A DNA stretch of 64,000 nt from Maylandia zebra (taxonomy: Eukaryota > Chordata > Actinopteri > Cichliformes > Cichlidae), in the NCBI RefSeq assembly GCF_041146795.1, contig NC_135177.1, forward strand, positions 26,702,060 through 26,766,059. The letters run 5' to 3'. The translations under genes and the position numbers were made by a program. Shown here in pieces: positions 13,201-23,769 of the stretch. How positions within the stretch are numbered: the first letter of the stretch is position 1; every line of letters starts with the position of its first letter. Below the pieces are notes generated by a model. That model was not told the DNA's origin. It searched no databases and worked only from the letters and a program-made list of their open reading frames with translations.

Positions 13201-16200
13201 CTAGTCATCACTGTCAGTTGATTTGTAGTGATCTTCGTCGATGGTGGAAAAGATATGACCTTCGTTGCTAAGGAACTCCACAGCTTGTCTGTTAAAGCAA
13301 AAGGAAACAGCATTTTAGAAGTGCTAAAAATCAAATTAAAAAAAATCCGAAGGGTTACCATAATAATTTCATGGTATTATTATTAATAATAATACCATGA
13401 AATAAAATATTTGTGAACTGAGTACCAAGTAGACAAATCATTTCCTGTACACTAAAGGAAAATCTCTTTAAAAAAATACAATAAAAGCATAAAATCTAAT
13501 ATAAAATTATATATTAGATTTTTTTCTTTTATTGTATCTTTTTCACTCTGGTACAGTTTCAGAAAACAAAGCAAAACTACCAAATTAGCATGCAGTGGGT
13601 GTTTCACTCGGGTCATTCTAAAGTCTTGGACATACACTTCCTGTAGTTTGCATAACGTATGTACTGCTAACACCAAAAGGGTGTAACTGCATTTTTCTAT
13701 TATTATTATTATTTTTTAAACTGAGGTTGTACTGTCCCTGCTCAAATTTTGCATAGTGGGATGCACCAAAAGAAAGTAACTGAGAGCAAAGTTTTTATAA
13801 ACTGACCCAAACAAAGTCCTTCAAGACCACATTGTCTTGAAGGACAAAGACAATGTGGTCTTGATCCGTAATAAGATAAGGAGGAAACTTTGTTATCTTG
13901 ACATTCACCATCCCTTAATAAAGCTACCGTACTTTTATCAAGAAGTCAAACTAAAGCATTCAGCTTGTCCTTTAAAGCTGAATGCTTTAATGCTCTAATG
14001 TTTTAGAGCATTAAAGCAGCTTGCTAGAACACATCTAAAGTTAACTCTCCATCACAAATAATGTGTTAACTCTTGACTTGTAAAAAACAACAACAAAAAA
14101 GAACACTTTAGCCACTACAGGCCTTCTCTCTTGGTTTCAGTTTGTTTAACAGCGTTGTACCTCCAGTGACTGTGTTGTTCAGACCAAGTCCATTTTGCAG
14201 ATAAAGGGTTGAGAGTTTAAATTGTGGGAATTCATTTTGTAGTGAAACTTTGTTGCAAAATCTCTTTGCTATTTGGAAAAAATGTATGTTGTAATTTTGT
14301 GTGAGCTTCTCTCTCTTTGAAACCATCCTTTTTATGACGGTACAAACCCAACGTAAAAAGTAAAATAATAATTTGAACGTCATTTAAGTGGATGCAGCTT
14401 AGTTTGCCTCTTGGTCTGTTTCAGCGTATGTAAGAGCTTTTCTACTTTTCCAACAGTCAAAAAGTAACATTTTATATTGTTTTATCACTTTAAAACTTAC
14501 TTGATCACAGCAATACTCATGCTGCCGAGTCTCTTCTTTAGTTCTTGAATGCTAATACCCTGCGGTTCTGGACAGCTTCTTATCAAACACAGCACCTTGA
14601 GAGAGAAAAGTCGACAGGGTAAGCAAGCTGACACACACTGCTAAAAGAAGCTATGTTCCAGTCTACTGACTTCTTTTTCTGAAAATGTTTTTTATAAAAC
14701 AACAAATCTTTGATGCAGTTCACACAAAGAAGTCGAAGACAGGATGTAAGAGTCAACGATCACTGTTTGGGTTTACATAAATAAACGGGTGTAATAGCTG
14801 TTCTTTTCAGCATTCAGATACAGTGCCCCTTCATTTCTCACCACAGCTTATCTATGATAGTTAAGAACTGTGAATTTCTTGTTACCGCTGTCTGATTTAT
14901 TTAGGCTCACCTGATTCTGGTTTGCACTTAACCCATTGTTGGTCATGTCGTTGGCACCTGCATAGCCTCCTGCATTCCCATCCATGCCTCCCATGGTGGG
15001 TCGTGACATGGGCATGGCACTACTGCTCATTCCTCCTCCGGCAGCCGACTGAAAGAGAATGAAATTGCACGTTTTCAACATTATACATAGATTTGATAAA
15101 GGATACAGAACAACCTTCAGAGACAGATATGTAAAAGTATGACACTGAAAATGTGATTACGACCGCCTGATACACATTCATCAAAAAAAAACCAAAAAAA
15201 AAACCCATGCATCTCAAACGGAAAGGTACCCCTGGCTATTATTAGCCAATCCATTTATAACAGGCTGTTGGTCAATTTCATAAATAAATATAGAGCACTT
15301 AAAACAAGTGAGTGTTAAGCCTATTTGGTGGCAGTAACAGTCTGAGTTTGACCTCACGGGTTCCGGCAGTCTACAGAGTATTAGAGGGATTGATGAGCGT
15401 TAAAGCCATGTATACTGAAGCAGACTATGCCCTTTATGGAACATAGGATACAAAAAGTAAATTTGCAGCGCTGCAGAAGCAATAGTTATCTAGAAAGCTT
15501 AATTTTTATTATGTCATTACTCAGTTTCACTTCTAATGTGTTTCTATATTGACTGCAAATCATTTTTTAAGCCATTTAAAACAAAACAATCATTCTGTAC
15601 GACCTCTAATGTGTTTAAAATCATCTCTCAAAGCTGTTAGAATTATGGTTTTAATACATAAAACAAAAAGAAAAAAAATAGCCAGGCTGTAGAAGTCAGA
15701 TAAGGTGTTGACTGGGCTTGGATATTTATACCCATTCACTGAAATCATGTGTGTCTGTGGGAGCTCACTCTCACACTTAGCACAAACACAACTAAAAGAT
15801 GTGACAACGCTGTACTGTTTCTTAGTAATCTGGCAAACAAACTAAGCAATCTTTAACAGAAGTGGTATTCATAGAACCGATCTCAACTTCCCTTTTTCAC
15901 TTGTTTAGCCACCATTAAAGGCTGTGAAGGTATAAGCACAAGATTTCTCACCATAGTTTGAGGCTTGCTGAGTGCCATGTGTGCTTGGACAACCTCTAAC
16001 ATATGAGAGGTGATTTCATTCATATCCTCCAGGGGCCTGACGCTGAATGCCACAACAGACCTGTGGTTCTAAGAAAGGAAGGCACAAAAAAATAGACACG
16101 CCATCATGAATTCAGAGAGGAATTAAAGCGAGCAACATCCACTTCAAGTATTTCAAGTGATGAAACAAATCTATGTTGGTAAAGGTGTAAAAGCCTTCTT

Positions 16201-16482
16201 AAGTGGAGCTCAAGTGTAATTTAGACACATGTTAGACACATGTCTCACACACACACACAAAGGTTAATAAATATTTAAATGTGAACAAGATTAAATATGA
16301 CATTGTCAAAAATGTTTGTGCATTGAGAAATCATACAGCCGCTTGAAAATTTTACACTGTCATGTTGCCTTTCAATGAAATCATGATGCAAGTCATAAGT
16401 TCCTACTTGATTCTGGGTACTGTGCAAATGTTGTTAGCATTTACTTTAAATGAACCATTTCCAATTGATTCACAGTCTGTTT

Positions 16483-16513
<31 letters not shown>

Positions 16514-18636
16514 CGCGTGGTTATCCGCACGCAAATATATTCTTTTTTTTTTTTATTTAATTTTACAATAAACCTCACTGATAAATAACTAACTCAGCAA
16601 TATCAGCTGCTGGCGAGTCTCATCCAGTTGTTGGAACTCCAGCTGGCTGTTAGGTCTCGTTCTGCTCTTTAGGTCTCACTGGAGCAGCACATGAGCCATT
16701 ACTCCACCAGCTGCAGTTAACAATGGGGCAGGAATCAGTCTGGCTGCGGGAAGCAGCTGATTGACTTTGAAGAATGCCACAACACCAACCACCAAGTAAG
16801 CTAGTAGAGCAGGGCCTCAAGTGCCGGTGTCCTGCAGGTTTTAGATATGACCCTGGGTCAACACACCTGAATCAAATGATTAGTTCATTACCAGGCCTCT
16901 GGAGAACTTCAAGACATGTTGAGGAGGCAATTTAACCATTTAAATCAGCTGTGTTGGATCAAGGACACATCTAAAACCTGCAGGATGTGTCCTCTCTGGA
17001 GGACATATCCTGGGGCCTGGAGTTGGACACCCCTGTAGTAGACGGTGGATGGGGTTTGATAGCAACCACACTTTTAAACTAATAAGCGGTCATAGGTGGC
17101 AGATATTAAACTCACCTGAAAAGAGCGCAGATTTCCAGATACTTTGACATATGTTCCTGGGGGAAGGACAGTGCTGTCCACACTTTGGTCCTGTATAAAT
17201 AAAAAGCACATACTTGATCCTTTTCATCCAATTCCAGTTAATTTTCCTTAGGATTTGTGTTACTACTGCCCTTTCCTCTTGGCCTTCTACTTAAAGAAAT
17301 GTAATGCTAAACAGATATTATAGTATAGTAGCTTTCTCACTATGTAATGGAGTTTATATACACATAATTACCTCATGTTTCAATACAGACTGAGCTTGCA
17401 GCAGAGCTGTGATGGTGGATACTTACCTCTGTGTCTACCCATTGCTTCACATCCATGGGAGCGCCTGTCATGTCATCAACCTTGTACTGGATGTTGGTCA
17501 TGGATTTATCTGTGCTTCTGATGACCCCCACAATGGTGACCTATGACACAGAACACAATTATTATGAAATCTGGAAATATTAGAATAGTTATTACGTCCA
17601 TGTTGCAAAATGTTGTAACATAAAATGATTTAAAATTCTGCATTTGGTCTGACTGTTAGATAGATGTTTATTTATTTAAAAGGATTTTTAAAAAAGTACA
17701 ATCAACATAGATGGATATTCAACATAATTTCTGTAAACAAAAGTAACTTGTATTTAAAAGGGAGTGTAAAGTTGCTGTTGTTCAACTGCAGAAGTAAAAA
17801 AAAACCTGTATTACAGAGTACCAAACTAATGCTATTAAGAGATGAAAAAGTAACTGGTTAGTGAACTAACTGAATGGTTTGGCTCACCTGGGCAACATCC
17901 ACATCTCCTACTCTGAATGACTCATCGGCTTGGGAAGCAGACATTAGCTGAGACACTGTGCAGGGGATTATTTGGTTGGCACGTGTTCTCTGCAAAGACC
18001 CAAACACAAATGGGTTGACCTGTCAATTTGTGCTTCCATCACTATACAGAAGTCAACATGTGTACAAAGAGGGGATATCTCACTTGGCAAATGAAGGTAT
18101 AAGATAAGACTTTATTGATCCCACAACGGGGAAATATTTGCGTCACCTCAGCTCAGGTACAGATATCAGAAGGAAATACAAATAAGCACAATCAATGAAA
18201 AAAAGTAAGATAATAAAAGTAATAAAAGTATGGTGTTGCTGGTTTTCAGCACAATTTTTACAGATTTATGTCTGTGTCAAGTCTTTAGTGAATTATTCCG
18301 ACTTTTAAGTGTAGATATAAGTACAGACCCCCTTTTTCTCTCCCCCCTGGGATAAGGCAGGTGATGCAAATCCTCCTGGAGACTGAGTGTAGCCCCCAGC
18401 CATACTGGACTCACTGTACCCTCCTGAAAATGTATAAAGAGGTAAACAACTGTGTCACCGAAATCGTTTATTAAACATGATCTTCATTTGACCCACCTTC
18501 ACTCACATTCAACACACAATAACAAAGACGTCTGTAGTCAAGCTAACGTGGACCGAAACAACACAGCGACACCGAGTCCATATGGCTGCTTTATAAACAC
18601 AACGGTGTCGAAATACAACTCACCCTGATTCCACAT
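13201..18636 (-). CDS. rpa2: Replication protein A 32-kDa subunit (RPA2)
   Basis: Nine exons on the minus strand: 18636-18624, 18423-18329, 17989-17888, 17540-17427, 17190-17116, 16068-15952, 15048-14911, 14595-14501, 13288-13201. They join in phase into 279 codons, ending STDSDD then TAG. The short first exon encodes MWNQ plus the first base of a Gly. Exon 2 gives the Ser/Gly-rich N-terminus ([10 protein letters not shown]), the region phosphorylated by CDK and PIKK kinases in this family. Exons 3-6 form the OB fold (VPCTVSQL-like, [29 protein letters not shown]). Exon 7 is a Gly/Met-rich linker and exons 8-9 the C-terminal winged helix ([37 protein letters not shown]) that docks repair proteins. 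RPA binds single-stranded DNA in replication and repair. Nothing suggests damage to the gene. Confidence 0.97.
13366..14017. repeat. Cluster of short palindromes in rpa2 intron 8
   Basis: Four separate inverted repeats lie within 650 bp. A perfect 38-bp palindrome occupies 13366-13403. Arms of about 28 bp with two or three mismatches lie at 13476-13503 and 13510-13537. An 18-bp perfect pair is at 13821-13838 and 13847-13864, overlapped by a 12-bp pair at 13816-13827 and 13834-13845. A 15-bp pair (13952-13966 / 13975-13989) is followed at once by another (13984-13998 / 14003-14017). Confidence 0.9.
16482..16518 (+). repeat. (GT)n(GC)n alternating purine-pyrimidine tract
   Basis: In rpa2 intron 5. 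A GT run passes directly into a GC run, an arrangement that readily adopts Z-DNA under supercoiling and that is prone to length change. Confidence 0.9.
16810..17035. mobile_element. Short hAT-like MITE, 226 bp
   Basis: In rpa2 intron 5. It begins CAGGGCCTCAAG and ends with the complement of CAGGGGTGTCCAACTCCAGG. The flanking 8-mers are TAGTAGAG (16802-16809) and TAGTAGAC (17036-17043), 7 of 8 identical. Inner sequences CCTGCAGGTTTTAGAT and ATCTAAAACCTGCAGG are inverted copies of each other. These CAGGG-type ends and an 8-bp duplication are typical of hAT MITEs in fishes. Confidence 0.75.
18098..18215. mobile_element. Possible 3' tail of a Rex1-like LINE
   Basis: In rpa2 intron 2. AAGATAAGACTTTATTGATC followed by CCACAACGGGGAAAT resembles the conserved 3' end of non-LTR elements that are common in fish genomes. 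Only the tail is present, and the family name is from memory. Confidence 0.45.
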
Positions 18637-18719
18637 GCTTCAGCTGTTTGTTTAACTTATTAAAGTAAGGCGTAAAATGTTACGTGCAGTAATGTATGTA
18701 GCCAAACGTATTTCTCTGG

Positions 18720-18835
18720 TCCTCTTCCTCGTTTAATCCCGCGCGCAACCTTCAATGTACAGCGCAGGCGCACAGTGGAACTCCCGCGAAATCTATGATG
18801 ACGCAGATCTTCTACGTCAGGTAATTCAGCCCTAA
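18720..18835 (-). promoter_or_regulatory. rpa2 promoter with E2F-, NRF1- and CRE-like sites
   Basis: Just upstream of the first rpa2 exon the plus strand reads GCGCAGGCGC (18762-18771, NRF1 consensus), CCCGCGAAA (18783-18791; TTTCGCGGG on the gene strand, E2F consensus), then TGATGACGCA and TACGTCA (CREB/ATF-like). An E2F site fits a gene induced in S phase. The motifs are seen; binding is inferred. Confidence 0.6.
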
Positions 18836-18996
18836 TTTTTGCTTGTCAGGCTATCGTTCCCCTTCCAGCGCCAAGACTGACCAATGCAAAAGCACAAACT
18901 CTGGTCCCAAACCACTGTTTAACATGTACTAACATTATTATTATCATTATTATTATTATTATTATTTGCTATATTACTTAATGAAGCTGTCCATGG

Positions 18997-19004
18997 CCTG
19001 GGAG
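18997..19004 (+). repeat. Left 8-bp target-site duplication of the foldback element
   Basis: CCTGGGAG directly precedes the ACTGGTGTCAAG end of the element. The identical 8-mer directly follows the other end at 27066-27073. Confidence 0.88.
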
Positions 19005-22000
19005 ACTGGTGTCAAGCCAGCCTCCAATTCGAGACTTGCAGTCAAGCCAGCCTCCAGTTGATTTTACGTTCCCTGTGTATTCAAAGTATTACGGGAATGG
19101 ATGTGGAAACCAGATTTCAAAATAAAAGCCAACTTCGAGTGAATTAACAGATATGTTAAGAACATAATAACATATAATTTAGGCTTTTTTTTTTTTTTTT
19201 AGAAACTCTAATGTTACATCTACATGACACAGCCTTGTACCCTAATTGTGCCCTGTCAAGGCCATCTTATTTTGGATTTCAAAGTAAAAGCCCTGTGAAT
19301 CTTCATTTTTGAACTACTCTTTCAATGAATTCATAATGCTCTTAAAAGCAAAAGTCGTATTTCCAAATACTATTTGAACTTTGTATCAACACTTTCCAAC
19401 CGCAGTCTTTTTCACAGTAATACCATATCAAATAAATTGTTTCTGATTTTGCTTTTCATAGTAATGGCCCTTTGAAATTGCCGATATTTGACTTAATCTT
19501 CTAACGATTCAAAATGCTCTAAAATGGAAAATTCCTGTTTCCACAGGGTAATTCCACCTTAGATCAACAGTATACAACCCCACAGTGATACCATATCAAT
19601 ATCAAGTCATTCTGATTTTGCTTTCAAAAATAAAAGCCCTTTCAAATTGTCCATAATTGACCTAACTTTCAGTGATTTCAAAATGCTCTAAAATGGAAAA
19701 TTCCTGTTTCCACAGGGTAATTCCACTTTAGATCAACGGTATACAACCCCACAGTGACACCATATCAATATCAAGTCATTCTGATTTTGCTTTCAAAAAT
19801 AAAAGCCTTTTCAAATTGTCCATAATTGACCTAACTTTCAGTGATTTCAAAATGCTCTTAAATAGAATTTTGCTGTTTCCACAGGGTAATTCCACTTTAG
19901 ATCAACAGTATACAACCTCACAGTGATACCATATCAATATCAAGTCATTCTGATTTTGCTTTCAAAAATAAAAGCCTTTTCAAATTGTCCATAATTGACC
20001 TAACTTTCAGTGATTTCAAAATGCTCTTAAATAGAATTTTGCTGTTTCCACAGGGTAATTCCACTTTAGATCAACAGTATACAACCTCACAGTGATACCA
20101 TATCAATATCAAGTCATTCTGATTTTGCTTTCAAAAATAAAAGCCTTTTCAAATTGTCCATAATTGACCTAACTTTCAGTGATTTCAAAATGCTCTAAAA
20201 TGAAAAATTCTTGTTTCCACAGGGTAATTCCACCTTAGATCAACAGTATACAACCCCACAGTGACACCATATCAATATCAAGTCATTCTGATTATGCCTT
20301 CCAAAATAAAAGCCTTTTCAAATTGTCCATAATTGACCTAACTTTCAGTGATTTCAAAATGCTCTAAAATGGAAAATTCCTGTTTCCACAGGGTAATTCC
20401 ACTCCAGATCAACAGTATACAACCCCACGGTGATACCATATCAATATCAAGTCATTCTGATTTTGCTTTCAAAAATAAAAGCCCTTTCAAATTGTCCACA
20501 ATTGACCTAACTTTCAGTGATTTCAAAATGCTCTTAAATAGAATTTTGCTGTTTCCACAGGGTAATTCCACTTTAGATCAACAGTATACAACCTCACAGT
20601 AATACCATATCAATATCAAGTCATTCTGATTTTGCTTTTCATAGTAATGGCCCTTTGAAATTGCCGATATTTGACTTAATCTTCTAACGATTCAAAATGC
20701 TCTAAAATGAAAAATTCTTGTTTCCACAGGGTAATTCCACTTTAGATCAACAGTATACAACCTCACAGTGATACCATATCAATATCAAGTCATTCTGATT
20801 TTGCTTTCAAAAATTAAAGCCTTTTCAAATTGTCCATAATTGACCTAACTTTCAGTGATTTCAAAATGCTCTAAAATGGAAAATTCCTGTTTCCACAGGG
20901 TAATTCCACTTTAGATCAACAGTATACAACCTCACGATGTTATCATATCAATATCAAGACATTCTGATTTTGCTTTCAAAAATAAAAGCCCTTTCAAATT
21001 GTCCATAATTGACCTAACTTTCAGTGATTTCAAAATGCTCTAAAATGAAAAATTCTTGTTTCCACAGGGTAATTCCACCTTAGATCAACAGTATACAACC
21101 CCACAGTGACACCATATCAATATCAAGTCATTCTGATTATGCCTTCCAAAATAAAAGACTTTTCAAATTGTCCATAGTTGACCTACCTTTCAGTGATTTC
21201 AAAATGCTCTTAAATAGAATTTTGCTGTTTCCACAGGGTAATTCCACTTTAGATCAACAGTATACAACCCCACGGTGATACCATATCAATATCAAGTCAT
21301 TCTGATTTTGCCTTCCAAAATAAATGCCCTTTCAAATTGAACATATACGGCCTACTTTTTTGACGATTTCAAAATGTTCTTAAACAGAATTTTGCTGTTT
21401 CCACAGGATAATTTCACTTTAGTTCAACAGTATACAACCTCACGATGTTACCATATCAATTTCAAGTCATTCTGATTTTGCTTTCAAAAATAAAAGCATT
21501 TTCAAACTGCCCATATCTGACTTGATCCTGAAACAATTTCAAAATGCTCTAAAATGGAAAATTCCTGTTTCCACAGGGTAATTCCACCTTAGATCAACAG
21601 TATACAGCCCCACAGTGATACCATATCAATATCAAGTCATTCTGATTATGCCTTCCAAAATAAATGCCCTTTCAAATTGAGCATATATACGACCTACTTT
21701 TTTAACGATTTCAAAATGTTCTTAAAAAGAATTTTGCTGTTTCCACAGGATAATTTCACTTTAGGTCAACAGTATACAACCTCACGATGTTACCATATCA
21801 ATATCAAGTCATTCTGATTATGCCTTCCAAAATAAAAGACTTTTCAAATTGCCAAGATACGACCTACTCTTTTAAAGATTTCAAAATGCTCTAAAAGTGA
21901 AAATTGCTGTTTCCACAGGATAATTTCACTTTAGGTCAACAGTATACAACCTGACGATGTTACCACATCAATATCAAGTCATTCTGATTTTGCTTTCAAA

Positions 22001-23422
22001 AATAAAAGACTTTTCAAAATGCCCATATCTGACTTGATCCTGAAACAATTTCAAAATGCTCTAAAATGGAAAATTCCTGTTTCCACAGGGTAATTCCACC
22101 TTAGATCAACAGTATACAGCCCCACAGTGATACCATATCAATATCAAGTCATTCTGATTTTGTTTTCAAAAATAAAAGCCCTTTCAAATTGTCCACAATT
22201 GACCTAACTTTCAGTGATTTCAAAATGCTCTAAAATGGAAAATTCCTGTTTCCACAGGATAATTTCACTTTAGGTCAACAGTATACAACCTCACGATGTT
22301 ACCATATCAATTTCAAGTAATTCTGATTATGCCTTCCAAAATAATGGCCTGTTGAAAATGCCCATAATTTACCTAACTTTCAGTGATTTCGGAATGCTCT
22401 AAAAAGGAAATTTTCTGTTTCCACAGAATAATTTCACTTTAAATCAACAGTATACAACCTCACGATGTTACCATGTCAATTTCAAGTCAGTCTGATTTTG
22501 CTTTTCAAATTAAAAGCTTTTTCAATTTGCCCATATATGACTTACTCTTGGAGCGAATTCAAAATGCTCTAAGATGGAAAATTGCTGTTTCCACAGCATA
22601 ATTCCACTTTAGATCAATAGTATCCAACCCCACAGTGATACCATATCAATATCAAATCAGTCTGATGTTGCCTTCCAAAATAAAAGACTTTTCAAATTGC
22701 CGATATACGACCTACTCTTTTAAAGAATTCAGAACGCTCTAAAAATGAAACTTGCTCTTTCCACAGGATGAATCCATGTTAGATCAAAAGTGTACATCCA
22801 CACCATGGTACTACTTCAATTTCAAGTCATTCTGATTTTGCCTTCCAAAATAATGGCCTGTTGAAAATGCCAATAACTTACCTAACTTTCAGTGATTTCG
22901 GAATGCTCTAAAAAGGAAATTTTCTGTTTCCACAGAATAATTTCACTTTAAATCAACAGTATACAACCCCACAGAGATACGATGTTAAGATCAAGTCACT
23001 CTGATTTTGCCTTCCAAAATAAAAGTATTTTCAAATTGCCCGTAGACGACCTACTCGTTTAACGATTTCAAAATGCTCTTAAATTGAAAGATGCTGTTTC
23101 CACAGGATAATTCCACTTTAGATCAACAGTATCCAACCCGACAGTAAAACCATGTAAATTTTATGTTGGTCTGATTTCGCCTTTCAAATTAATGGCCCGT
23201 CGAATTTGTCCATATGTGATATACTCTTTCAATTATTTCAGAATGTTTTAAAAATGAAAATTGCTGTTTCAACACATATTGGGTTTTCATTTTGAAAAGC
23301 AAAATCAGACTCAATTGATTATGACAGAATTGAATCATAAAGATGATGTAAAAGGAAGCTGAAATTGCCACTAGGTTGTAATTGATAGTACGTTTATATT
23401 TTAAGTCTGTGGAAAGATGTCA
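19005..23422 (+). repeat. Left arm of the foldback element
   Basis: 4,418 bp. The terminal repeat and a single 30-bp subterminal repeat are followed by a T-tract near 19183-19200. The first recognisable unit core is at 19537 and the last at 23092. The inner 607 bp (22816-23422) is the exact reverse complement of 23464-24070, with no mismatch or gap on reading. Confidence 0.9.
19500..23120 (+). repeat. Left tandem array of 169-bp units, 22 copies
   Basis: The core TTTCCACAG recurs at about 19537, 19706, 19875, 20044 and so on to 23092, nearly always 169 bases apart (a few 168-171). Each unit reads, in order, TCAAAATGCTCT, TGTTTCCACAGG, TAATTCCAC, ATCAACAGTATACAAC, CCATATCAATATCAAGTCAT, TCTGATTTTGC and TTTCAAATTG. 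The outer units are almost identical to each other, and the inner ones (from about 22400) are clearly more diverged. 169 is not a multiple of three, so no frame stays open through the array. Confidence 0.93.
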
Positions 23423-23463
23423 TGGTTGGTTTGCAAGCTGTTTTGTAATTTCTTTATTTAGAA
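23423..23463. other. Loop of the foldback element
   Basis: A 41-bp unpaired spacer between GATGTCA (ending 23422) and TGACATC (starting 23464). It is the only part of the central region with no inverted partner. Confidence 0.9.
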
Positions 23464-23769
23464 TGACATCTTTCCACAGACTTAAAATATAAACGTACTA
23501 TCAATTACAACCTAGTGGCAATTTCAGCTTCCTTTTACATCATCTTTATGATTCAATTCTGTCATAATCAATTGAGTCTGATTTTGCTTTTCAAAATGAA
23601 AACCCAATATGTGTTGAAACAGCAATTTTCATTTTTAAAACATTCTGAAATAATTGAAAGAGTATATCACATATGGACAAATTCGACGGGCCATTAATTT
23701 GAAAGGCGAAATCAGACCAACATAAAATTTACATGGTTTTACTGTCGGGTTGGATACTGTTGATCTAAA

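Noticed and set aside
20348-20602. 84-codon ORF in the tandem array
   Set aside because: Runs through one and a half repeat units; 169 is not divisible by three, and the frame closes in the next unit.
23189-23697. Two identical 60-codon ORFs on opposite strands
   Set aside because: They are the same inner-arm sequence seen in both arms of the foldback element, not a gene family.
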